A stretch of DNA of 64,000 nt. It comes from Plasmodiophora brassicae (Eukaryota > Endomyxa > Phytomyxea > Plasmodiophorida > Plasmodiophoridae). A program made the translations under genes and the position numbers. The notes under the pieces are model-generated. The model searched no databases. It was not told the DNA's origin and saw nothing but the letters and a program-made list of their open reading frames with translations. Within the stretch, counting starts at the first letter, position 1. Every line of letters begins with the position of its first letter. The DNA lies in contig JASFAU010000001.1 of the NCBI GenBank assembly GCA_039704465.1, positions 496,001 to 560,000 of the forward strand, read 5' to 3'. Shown here one piece after another: positions 22,391-32,635 of this stretch.

Positions 22391-24138
22391 CGAAATGTTT
22401 ACGTGGTTATTTCGCCAGAGTCAGTAGTCGTTGATATGTAGGAAGCATTGCTCAGCGGATTCCGGACCGGACTCTATTGCTCAACCCCAGCATGTTGCTG
22501 GTCGCCAGAATTCAGACGGACAGCCGCTTCAGAACCATTGACGGCGCCAAAAGAAACGGCAGCATGATTATGAATGACATTCTTTCATTGCTTCGTCAGT
22601 CGTCGACGATCGGAAACGTTACGGGTCCTTGTGTCGATATTTCTCGCACAGACTTTGTTTCGGCGCCGACGTGTTACGTCGACGCCTGGCAGGCCGTCAG
22701 TCACCTAGGCATGGTGCCTGTTATTTGGTCATCAAGTGGTTTGACGATTTGAAGATGAGTAATCCGGTTAAGGGTACTGCCGCCGGTTGTTGAGGCATTG
22801 CCTGGCACCGTTTTGCTACTCGGCACCTGCTTTCGCATTGTAGTGATCTTCGCCTTGAGTGCTGATGGAATCCATCTGGCGCATCGGATGGTGGTTCAGA
22901 TTCATTTGAATACCCAGGTCATGCGTGGCACTTACACATTCGAGCAGGTGCAGATTACAATGCAGTTGATGGACAGGTCGACAATGCCAATGAAATTTTC
23001 GATCGCCATGTGCAGTGGGTCGAACGGTGGGAACACAATGCTGTTGATGAGAAGGCAAACCATAGTGCTGGTGGTGAACCCGAGGGCAATGGACGAGAAG
23101 ACCAAGTTCCGACGCGCGATCTGCTCCAGCCTGTCGTTGCGAGCATGGACGCCCGCGCCACTCTCTGGCGATGCCATACGGGCTTGGTGTTCGCGTAGTG
23201 ACGTTGTAAACTTGTAGATCAGTAGGACAGAGAACGTGGCGCTGGCCAGGACAATCAAGGCCGCCACGTACACAGGATTACTTGGCACACATATGCGGTA
23301 CGTATCGTTAACTTGACCGTTTGACGTAACACCATTGAAGATAGCGAACGGGAACACACCCAATATCGCGAGCTGGACCAGTTTCATAAACTTCGTGGAA
23401 GCCGCTTTCTCGTCGACCAGCAACGCACGGCAGTACAGGAATTGCAGAACAGATCCGACCGCCATGGTATCTACAATTGGTCCACCTTGTTAGCTGTGAG
23501 CGTTCGCAGGAACAGGAGCCATGCTTACAAAAGAAGGAAAGGATTCCTCCAGCGAGGACGTTGCACATGTCCGTTTGCGAAGGCGACCACGAATAGAGTC
23601 GCCACATAACCCCTACGCAGACCCCACATATGCTGCTGCAGAATGTCGCACTGAAGATGGATGCCAGCATGAGTGTGATCTTTCTCTCCTGGATCATGGA
23701 GGCTATCGTGCACAAGGCGACCAAGAATGCACATGTCGCCAGAGCGGTACCACCAATGCCGGCCGCAGATGCCATCCATTCGACAGCCGTCATGCCCGCC
23801 ATCTTCTCGCTCACTAGGTTCTCACTGCCTGTACCCTCAACGTTAATGGGTTCCCTGTGGACGATCCAGTTAGTCCACTCGTTAGTATTGGTGATAACCA
23901 TCCACTTTAACGATCGAACCACTAGAATGATGTGCATATGAAATATACGATCAGTCTCGTACTCTGCATACTGATCTGGTCAGTACCTTTACCCCGCCAT
24001 GTGGGAGAGGTTTACTGAAACCCGTAAACGAGTAGCTCGCAGCCGCTGTTTACCTGAGCCTCCTGCGTGTACCACAGTCGTCCCTGCATGTAACCAGCAA
24101 CAAGTCGGATCGGAATTCGGTGCCGTAGCGCGCTATTC
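22391..24138. repeat. Segmental duplication, unit 2
   Basis: Partner of 19588-21352. It carries 7TM copy 5 and is followed directly by intact family copy B. The right-hand edge is the conserved TGCCGTAGCGCGCTATTCCT element at 24121. Confidence 0.8.
22701..23802 (-). CDS. 7TM receptor-like family, copy 5
   Basis: Three exons (23802-23529, 23470-22936, 22875-22701) give 327 residues in phase. It starts MAGMTAVEWMASAAGIGG. It shares every block with copy 4: GSVLQFLYCRALLVDEKA, the loop with NDTYRICVPSNPVY, LLIYKFTTSLREHQARMA, RNLVFSSIALGFTTST and LHMAIENFIGIVDLSIN. The donor after CTCSN is a near-consensus GTAAGT, and the tail exon starts WIPSALKAKI. Differences from copy 4 cluster in loops and tail. 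It sits head to head with family copy B, with about 390 bp between starts that may form a shared promoter. Confidence 0.8.
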
Positions 24139-24141
24139 CTG
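24121..24141 (+). promoter_or_regulatory. Conserved upstream element of family genes (copy B)
   Basis: TGCCG followed by GCGCTATTCCTG lies about 50 bp before the copy B start codon. Near-identical strings occur before copies G (40498-40511) and I (48399-48417) at 55-64 bp, a diverged one before copy C (from 28451), and the cut form before pseudogene A (21337). It could be a core-promoter or initiator element, or part of the 5' UTR. Confidence 0.5.
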
Positions 24142-24189
24142 TCTCCTGGACGGTGGCGTACGGAGCAGCGGCGTTTTTCACTGGCAGCA

Positions 24190-26733
24190 ATGCACCTCTT
24201 GCGTAGCGTCGTTGCAATTGGTATCCTGGTCGTCCTCTCTGCGGCGGTCAGGCGCGACGCCAGGTTGAAACGACCGGTGACTGGGACTTTCGTCGCTGAC
24301 CGGATGTACGTCTAGGAGGGGTGATGGACCCGCCGACAACCGGGAGCACATACGCGAAGCAGTCTTTCGTCTGGAGCAAGCTCGATCGTCACTGTCCGGT
24401 GCTGAACGCATCATCCTCAGCGTCGGGCAGTCCTTCGGTAACGATCTGTTACGGATTCCCGAAGCGCCCGATTTACTCGGTGTATGCCACCAACCCAATC
24501 GACCTAACTTCGAGGCCGTGTTCCGCGATTTCGAGCAACGGCTCATCACTGGCACGGTGTCTCTCATGGAGTCGATTGCCAGTACATACTACTGGATCCA
24601 CCTGCTCGCCGATCAGAACGCCAACAACACACAGTGCGCCGACGAGAGACCCCAACGACGTCAGCAGCGAATCTATCAAGATGTCGTGTCGCAGCTGACA
24701 TCCACAATCCGTTCCTGGGCTCCAGACAACGACCAGGTCAAGGTGCTCCAGTCCATGCTCCAAAGCAATCGTATACCCAACGTATTCGCTATGCGCGACG
24801 CGAATTACGTTGTCCTGCCCGTGCAACACTTCTGGAACGTCACGCGTGTGCAGATCGACGACCTGTTAGACGCGGTATCCGAGACACGGAGGCAAATCGC
24901 GGCATCCAGAGTTCTGCTGAAACACTTGAGTTCCGACCTTATCGTTCTACACGAAGTGTACAAAAGCACTTTGGACCTGTCCCTGCAAAGCTACAACCTA
25001 ACCTGGACCGTTCTGATGGAAGCAACGTGCTTGTGGCCGGATTCGGTGAACAAGACAGTTGTTCATGGTGTACTGACCGACCTTGGTGCCAATATAGATC
25101 GATGGCGACTGCAGCGTGATCAGGTCGCATACATGGCCACCTTGTACGCGGACGCCTTCCTAGATCTGGACAACGCGCGCGACCATGTCGAAGAGTGCCG
25201 GTATTTGGCAAACCTGGATTCGCTTCTCGCAGATGAACCGGTGAAATCTGGCAAGCGCCCTTCCAGGAAGAAGCAACTGAAACGGCAGCGATCTGTGCCA
25301 CAACTGCCGGCTCCTCGAGACAGTGAGCCCGCCCCGGCTGGCAGTCAGCTGGCTCTGACGAGGTCGTTTAATCCTGGAGAGCACGATGTTCCTTTGACAG
25401 CAACCGTACAGCCGACTGTAGACGAAGCTCCTGTTAGGCAGGAGAGCAAGTCGGATGATGAAACTTTGGACGCTGAGACGAATCGATGCTCATCTCCGCC
25501 ATTGGTCATGAACAACGCGCCCGGTGATGATACTCTCCAAGACCCAGCTGTCACGTGCACCGATGAGGTCTTCACCAAGGACAACCATGCTTCCGGCGCG
25601 CTCACGGTGGCCCACGAGCAACATTCGCCAGCGATATCGGCCAACAGCGATAACGACGATGAGCGTGATCCCACGAGTGTACCGCAAGACTCTGGCCCTA
25701 ACCGTCAATCAGAAGGCTTGCCGCCGGGTATTGGTGAGTTTCTGGAGCCGCCTGCAATGGGCGGCAGGTATCTCGAGAACGACGTAGCTAGTTTCGTGGC
25801 CTGGGTCGAGACTATGCGACACAATGACGATCCCTTTCGGTACATTGTTCGGCAACAAATCGAACGAATTGCTGCGACCATGTTCCCCGGTTCCGTCGTG
25901 GTACCGGCGCTATCTCCAGCCGATGACTTGTACATGCACTCGCCATTCAGTGGCCTGGATCTCACTGTCAGCAATTCTGCCCTTCCAGGTGGAAGCCAAC
26001 AGCATCTCCATCAGTTTCGTGACGCGGTACTGCATTTGCCGAACATGTTTGTCTCGGCGACGTACGCTTCACTGCCGGTCCCAAAGCTAATCATCAGCTT
26101 AAGGGACAGTCCGTTGATCGTGACGTTATTCTGGAACGTGGTCATGCGGAACGATTTTGCATCGGAGGTCGCCGTGAAGTATCCCATGGTGAAACCGGTT
26201 CTGTTCTACGTCTGGTACTTCCTCGTCCGTCACGGTCTACATGGTACTGCCGGGGGTGGTATCGACTGGCAACTCCTCCAGGTCATGGTCGTCTCCCACA
26301 TCCAGGTGCCGGCGTTCCATGTTTCGTATCGTTCGTCAGCGCTGTAACTGTCCACCGTACAGGTGAACACTGACGACTGCCGGGCGCCGTTCCAGGGCCG
26401 CTGCCTGCGCTCGTTCTTCACGTACTACGGCACACGTTTCAATTATAATCGGGATTGCATCTCGGTGATCGGCAACGGCCGAGTGTTTCCAAAGGTAGAG
26501 TGCAGACTGACGTAGTCATTCCAGCCGAAAGTGATGTATTGAATTAGGCGGAACGAGGTGCGATGGAGCGTCAAGGCCTCCGCCTGTGTGCTGAGAGCCC
26601 GTATGATTCTGCAGTCGACCTTGGCCGTCACGCGTTCGATATCGGGATCGCCGTGCAAAGGTTCAAGGCCGCCTCCAACCTGTTAATGGACTACTTCCCA
26701 GGCCAGCTCATCAGTACAGACATGACTGGTTGA
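24190..26733 (+). CDS. Secreted pseudo-nucleotidyltransferase family, copy B
   Basis: Four exons (24190-24263, 24316-26305, 26363-26494, 26548-26733) close in phase into 793 residues. Exon 1 is a signal peptide or anchor (MHLLRSVVAIGILVVLSAA). Residues about 25-330 form the family's own helical domain: ADNREHIREAV, LEQARSSLSGAERIILSVGQ, PNFEAVFRDFEQRL, MRDANYVVLPVQHFWNVTRV, then LANLDSLLADEP and a basic patch. A variable acidic linker follows. From about residue 500 the Trf4/PAPD5-like region runs: FLEPPAMGGRYLENDV, QQIERIAATMFPGSVV, DDLYMHSPFSGLDLTVSN, VPKLIISLRDSPLIVTLFWN, KYPMVKPVLFYVWYFLV and GGIDWQLLQVMVVSHIQ. Exon 3 gives SFFTYYGTRFNYN, exon 4 the AESPYDSAVDLG PAP-associated block. Catalytic aspartates are partly lost. 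Confidence 0.85.
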
Positions 26734-28517
26734 TAGTCGTCTAGACGGGTCTCGAACGTGTAGAAATAGGAATCATAATTTGGACTTTGTCGGCGTCGGC
26801 TGCACTCGGGACGTGCCTCAGTTGGAAGATGCGGCCGATGCGTTAATCAATGGCCCGTTCCGGGCTCGTTTGTACGTCTTGACCCGAAAGACGTTGTACG
26901 GCAGTCCATCTCGAGATCGCGGTCGCACCGATATATTGTTCGACATGGATGGCTGTCCTAGCGGAGAACGCCATGCCCAGCGCACAGTAAATCAAACGGG
27001 TCGACACCGCATCGACAGCTTTGAGGTTGCCGGTCGAGGCACGACCGGCAACGTTGCGTCGAGCGCCACCGGACCCCGGGTAGGTCATGGCCGCCGACAA
27101 TCGTTGGAGCACGACCAGGAGCAAAGTACAGGTAATTCTTCCAGGAGCGATGGATAATACTCCATTGCCACTGCAACCGACGCAGCACTGTCCAGGATGA
27201 TCGAGTCAATGCATGTAGAGCGGAGAGACAGCGGTCCGGGAATCGCCACGAAGCAGCCGTACATAGGTGTAGCGAGCGACCCCGTCTCCGATCACGTCCG
27301 TGTCGAGAACCGCTGCTGCCGGGGACGGAGCCGTCCAGCAACGCTAGCCGCTGTCGTACGTACCGGTGCGTGATGTTCAACAAATAGGACACGAAGAACG
27401 CAGCGGCGATGACGCCTGATCACCCGGTCGTTGTGGTCCGGGGACGCGGTACGTACGTTAGGCGTTTCCGGCGCCAGCGTTCGCCACCTGCAGGTACTCG
27501 TCGGCGCTTACCCTTGTCTGTAGGTAGAGCATCGGTAGAAAGCGGGTTCGGGCCCCTCGTGTAACATCTTCGGTGAAAGCGCCCTCTCCTGAGACGGCGT
27601 CTAAAGTGACGCGTGCCTTCAGTCAGACGTCTGCTGGTGAACAGTTCTGCCCAGAAACGAAAAGCACGGGCACCATTGCGGTATAGGTTCAGGTAGGTGG
27701 ACGCGCAAGTGCAGTACAAGGTGACGGGTGCGTATCATTGGGTGCTGGCGGCTGTTCATGATATCGGTGTCAAACCGCTTGTCAACCAGCGGGAAACAGC
27801 TAGCGTCCTCCACCCGAATGGTCGCGACTCTTGCCTGGTGCAGTCGAGGATTTCCTACCTAGCTAGCGAACTTCAGCTGGGATCATGCGCAATTACGTAC
27901 ATGCCCACCGTACACTGGCATGAATGAGTTGTTTCGAACGTGGCGGAGACGGTAAATGCACGTGCTTCCTTGAGAGCCCAGCCTTCGTCAGGCACCAGGA
28001 CATCGTGAATATCCCACCCTCTGCCCTTCCGGCGCCTCGACGCCTGACCCACTTTGCCGGCTGCTGGACAGTGAACAGTGAACGCTAACCAGCTGTTGAA
28101 GAAAGGCCGACCTCGAGATGTCCTCCAACGGTCATGGGCTCATGGTCCAATGGCCAGCGTACCGTCGCTTCCCTGGTTTAGCGGGGCGTTTACAGGGTCC
28201 ATTGGAGCAGCCCCAGGCGCAAAGCGTGTTTCGGCAATGACGCTTACTAAAAAGGCCACAGATATACGAGAAGTCAGACAGGGCAGACTTTGCAGGCCAT
28301 GCACAACGTAGCGTCATGACAATACCAATAGTTGCGGGTGGAACGTTCCTCGAACTAATTCCACAGACGGGTTCCCATGTTATTCGTCCATTGTTGCTGT
28401 GTGCCGTTGACCGCGTCGGCGGATCGGCAGTCCCCAGTCAGGGAATCCCGTGCCGCGCTGAAATCCGCTCCAGTGTGACGCCGCACGGCTTCGTCTCCGC
28501 TGCACCTGAGCGCAGCG
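26734..28517. other. Intergenic region between copies B and C
   Basis: About 1.8 kb. The minus strand at 26843-27400 has hydrophobic and codon-like stretches in several frames (GVIAAAFFVSYLLNITHRYV, RLIYCALGMAF), perhaps a decayed membrane-protein gene, but no coherent exon chain could be built. The rest holds short motif-free frames. A diverged copy of the conserved upstream element begins at 28451, before copy C. Confidence 0.3.
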
Positions 28518-29592
28518 ATGACGTCCTCGGGTAGGGTGAACGTCGTGACAATTGCCGTGTCGGTCATCATCTGTCTTGCCACCAACAAACGCCATGTCCG
28601 GTACGTACCCTTTGTGCGCACACGTACCGTATATTCCAGGCGTTCGTGCTCAAGGGTGCACGTCCAGCGGCTGGCCTGTCGACAATCGCGAGCACATATG
28701 TGAAGCTGTCATGCATTTGGAGGACGCGCGAGCATCGCTTTGTGAAGCTGAGCGCATCGTCCTCGATGTTGGTCGCGAGTTCGGCGGCAATCTGCTGCAT
28801 TTCTCGCTGCCTTCCGATTCGCACGATACGACGCGGGACCCCGACCGACCTCCAGTCAGCCACGATTCAAGCATGCCCAATTTCGAGGCCGTATTCAGCC
28901 TCTTCGAGCGTCGCATTGTTACCGACATCGTGGCGCTCATGGAGGCCGTCGCCAACGCGTACCACTGGGTCCAGGTGGTCGCATCGCAGAACTGGACCGA
29001 GACCATGCTCCCCATCGCTAGAGCCCAAACACGACGATTCTACCGAGACACGTTGACCGACCTGGCATCCGTTATTCGATGTTGGGCACCAGAGATCACC
29101 GACCGTTGCCGTCGGCCCAACATATTCGCCATTCGCGACGCAAGTTACGTCGAGCTGCCCGTCCAACGCTTCTGGGATCTGACCAGCGTTCCGATCAACG
29201 ACCTTACACGTGCGATCTTGCAGACAATCAAACAGGTTGCAGCATCCCGGTCCATGCTGGATCTGCTGAACATCGACCGCGTTTCCCTGCATGACGTATA
29301 CCATTCGGCTTTGACTCTATCCGCGACAAGGTGTCGTCTGATGCAGTCCATGGTGGAAAGTGCACGAACACAGATGGGCATACCGGAACTGACGATCATA
29401 GAACGCGTCTTCTCAACGCTACGGGACCATACGCGTCGGCTGATGCTGCTCCACCGTCATACCGAGTACATGGCTTCGATGTACCGCGCCGCCTTCGAGC
29501 ATCTGGACCGCGCAGACGGGCACATTGCACACAGTTTGAGGCTGGTCCGTCTGCATCCGCTGCTGTCTGATCAAACGGCAAGAGCCGCCTAG
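28518..29592 (+). CDS. Family copy C, N-terminal domain only
   Basis: Two exons (28518-28600, 28668-29592) join in phase into 335 residues. Exon 1 encodes a hydrophobic segment (VVTIAVSVIICLATNKR) after eight polar residues. Exon 2 encodes the complete family N-terminal domain: VDNREHICEAVMHLEDARAS, LCEAERIVLDVGREFG, PNFEAVFSLFERRI, IRDASYVELPVQRFWDLTSV, AASRSMLDLLNIDRVSLHDV and SLRLVRLHPLLSDQ. It stops exactly where other copies enter the basic patch and linker. No nucleotidyltransferase sequence is found downstream. It may be a natural free-standing N-domain or a truncated gene; the intact frame favours the former. It converges with copy D. Confidence 0.75.
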
Positions 29593-29966
29593 ACCGAATA
29601 TTTCACTATATACAGGCCAGGGCGTACAACATTGAAAGACGTTTGATAGACGCAGGTCGTCGTCAGGTCTTCTTGTGCTAGGTAACCAGCATCGTCACTG
29701 CCTTTTGGCCCATCGCGGATACAAATGAGGCGCCCGGCAACTTACGACGTCATTGCTGACTGATCTCTTCCATTGCTCGGGAATGCGCAGTGGCAGAGAT
29801 GCAACATGAGTTGCACCCAGTTCATCATGGAGGAAAAAAGAACTGTGAAGACGATCCCCTTCTCTCGCTCGACGCCCTCACACGGGTCCGGGAGCTCTGG
29901 TAGGACCTGCGCCTTGCCAGTTTATTGCGGTCTGAACCTATATGCGAGAGCGTAGTGGTGGACGTC
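29593..29966. other. Intergenic between convergent copies C and D
   Basis: About 370 bp between two stop codons on opposite strands. No gene or family remnant is seen. 3' untranslated regions are expected. Confidence 0.4.
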
Positions 29967-32357
29967 TCATCCGACCATATCCGCATTCAGAAGAAGACCG
30001 GGATGGTACTCCATTAACAGGCTTGATGCCATCTTGAACAGGTGGATTGCCGCACCGATCATGTATGCATCAACGCCAATGTCGGCATCGGGGTCGTCTG
30101 GGCTGAAAGCACACAAACGGAACTGGAACGCATGGCGCGCTGTTGTACCTCGACCAGACTGTTTCCGTACACACACCATTAGCAACGTGCATGCGTTCGG
30201 CTGACAGTACTGCCAGTCGTCTGTACCTTGGGAAACACTCTGCCGTCTCCGGCCACTGAGATGCATTGGTGGGTATAGTCGAATCGATTGCCGTAGTAAG
30301 TGAAGAACGATCGCAGACAATGCCCATAGAATGGGAACTGGCAGTCGTCAGCATTCACCTATACAACGTCATTCAGAAGCGAGCGAACAAACAAGGCCTG
30401 TGCAGGTGACTGAAGTACCTGGAGGTGGGACACGACCATAATCTGGAGGAGTTGCCAGCCGATACCACCTTGACTAGGATCATGCAACCCGTGCCGGACA
30501 AGGAAGAACCAAACATAGAGCAAGACCGGTTTCATCATGGGATAATTGACGAATGCCATCGGTGCAAACATGTTCGACAGCGCCACGTTGCAGGATACCG
30601 TCACGATCATTGGATTGTCCCGTAACCTGATGACCAGTTTGGTTAGCGGGTGCAGGACGAAAGTTGCCGACGTCAGGAACATATCGGGTACACGTATTAT
30701 CGTTTCACATAAGGTCAGCAGATAGCGCAAGCTGTCACCCTGCAGGGCCGGATTGTGGATAGTGAGATCCAGCCCAGCGAAAGGCGCCTGCATGTACAAA
30801 TGGTCGACAGGGGTCAACATCGGCGCAACGACTGAACCCGGGAAAATGGTCTGGACCAGACGTTCGATCTGCTGTTGTACCGTGTTCCGGATCGATTCGT
30901 CTTTATGCCGCCTAGCGCCAACACAGTCCAGAAACATCAATACATCCGCCTCAAGATACGTGTCACCCAGTGGGAGAGGGGCCGGAAGTGCTGAATCTTT
31001 GCTCGGTGAGACATCCCCGGCAGATGAGTCGCTGGAACAATACTCAGGCGAGGCATGAGCTTGGTTGCCCGCCTGGGCGACGACACCGTTGCAGGATTTG
31101 TCAGGTCCCTGGCGATTGCCATCGGCGTGATTGGCATGTGCGACTGATCCCACAGCCGCATTCCGATCAACGGCATAATACTTCGCCTGTTTCGTGCCTG
31201 AGACCGGCACCTCCAGCTGCAGGCAGGATCGGCGTCGCTTTGGCGGTTTCCTTCTGGACGGCTGGGCTGGATTGCTTGCTGCCCCGTCTGATACCAGCAA
31301 ACTCAAGCTGGTCAGGAACTGACTTTGATCGATGTGTCTGTCAGCGCTGGCCAGGCAGTCGAAGGCGGCTTTGTACAGATCCTCCATGTAGTCGATCTCG
31401 GAAAGCAGTATTTGCCACCGTTCCAAGTTGTCGCGAAGCTTCGCGAAGTCGCTCTGGACGACGTGCATATTCACCCATTTCGACCATGGCCGTTGTGCCC
31501 CCATCAGCACTATCTTGCCCAGATTGTAGCTGGAAGACGACAGGTCCAGAGTACGACGGTACAATCCCCGAAGAACAATGCGGTCGGTATCCATGTCCTC
31601 CAGCATCGACCTGGTCGCTAAGGTCTGGCTGCTCGTCGTCGATATCGCAGTCACCAAATCGTCCAGCGGCACGTGCGTTTCGTTCCAGAAACGTTGAATC
31701 GGAAGAGCGACGAAATTCGCATCGCGCCTGGCATAGATGTTGGACAGCGGCTCGATCTGGGGCGCGACATGCAACAGGATGGTAGAAGCATTGCCTGACG
31801 TGTGCACCCGAACCAGAGATGCGAGACGGGCAGCAACGTCGTAAAAGTCTTGTCCCGTTCCGAGTAGTTCGTTGACGTACATGGACTCGTTTGCGCTCGA
31901 TGCGATATGTCTAGTCCACACGTCTACAGAGGTGGCTGAGTGCATGAGCGACACAAGCTGGGTGACGAATGTGCGCTCGAAATCGCGGAACGCGTTCTCA
32001 AACTTTCGCGGGTCGGCAAGACGGCATGGGCAAGGCCGGGGGAGACGCGTGCCGCCACCCGCATTCGACGGTTTGAGAACCCGCAACAGGTCGCCACCGA
32101 ACGATCGTCCCACATCGAGTATGATGCGCTCTGCTTCGCACAGCGACGAACGCGCTTCCTCCAAATGCATAACCGCGTTCGCTATGTGCTCGCGGTCGTC
32201 GGCATGACCGTCCCCCCGCCTGTAAAACGTACAACCGGATATCAATAAACCACGAGAGGCAGCAAGCTACGAAGTACCGTGCACTGCGCTCCGCAGCGTC
32301 GCCGAGGGCGACGAGCAGTCCAATTGCGACGATGGCGGTTCCCAGGGACGTCCTCAT
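29967..32357 (-). CDS. Secreted pseudo-nucleotidyltransferase family, copy D
   Basis: Four exons (32357-32278, 32219-30419, 30358-30227, 30158-29967) close in phase into 734 residues. Signal peptide MRTSLGTAIVAIGLLVALGD. N-domain: HADDREHIANAVMHLEEARS, RRDANFVALPIQRFWNETHV, QFLTSLSLLVSDG, then the basic SRRKPPKRRRS. The linker is the shortest of the full copies. Nucleotidyltransferase-like region: YLEADVLMFLDCV, QQIERLVQTIFPGSVV, DHLYMQAPFAGLDLTIHN, LTKLVIRLRDNPMIVTVSCN, YPMMKPVLLYVWFFLV and GGIGWQLLQIMVVSHLQ; the GGIG here equals the motif of true Trf4 proteins. Exon 3: SFFTYYGNRFDYT. Exon 4 starts SGRGTTARHAF and ends MEYHPGLLLNADMVG. The putative third catalytic Asp is Thr. Confidence 0.85.
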
Positions 32358-32635
32358 GGAGCGGTGAAGCTGCAATGCCAGTTGCGCGCTCGCCAGTTGC
32401 GCTCATCACTGCAAGGCCGCCGAAAATGGCGCCCCAGCGGCACCGTGCTGGTCATTGCCACACTACCACTGCGCAGGTGATGCCGATTGCCGATGATCTC
32501 CAGGCGTTCGTGTGCTATACCGCAGGTGTGCCATTGTGATAGCACTCCTTAAAGAACCGTCTCCCGTTCCGTGGCTAGAATGACACCACGACTACTTGGT
32601 CAATTCCAACGGGGGGTTTGGAGCCCGGCACGGAT

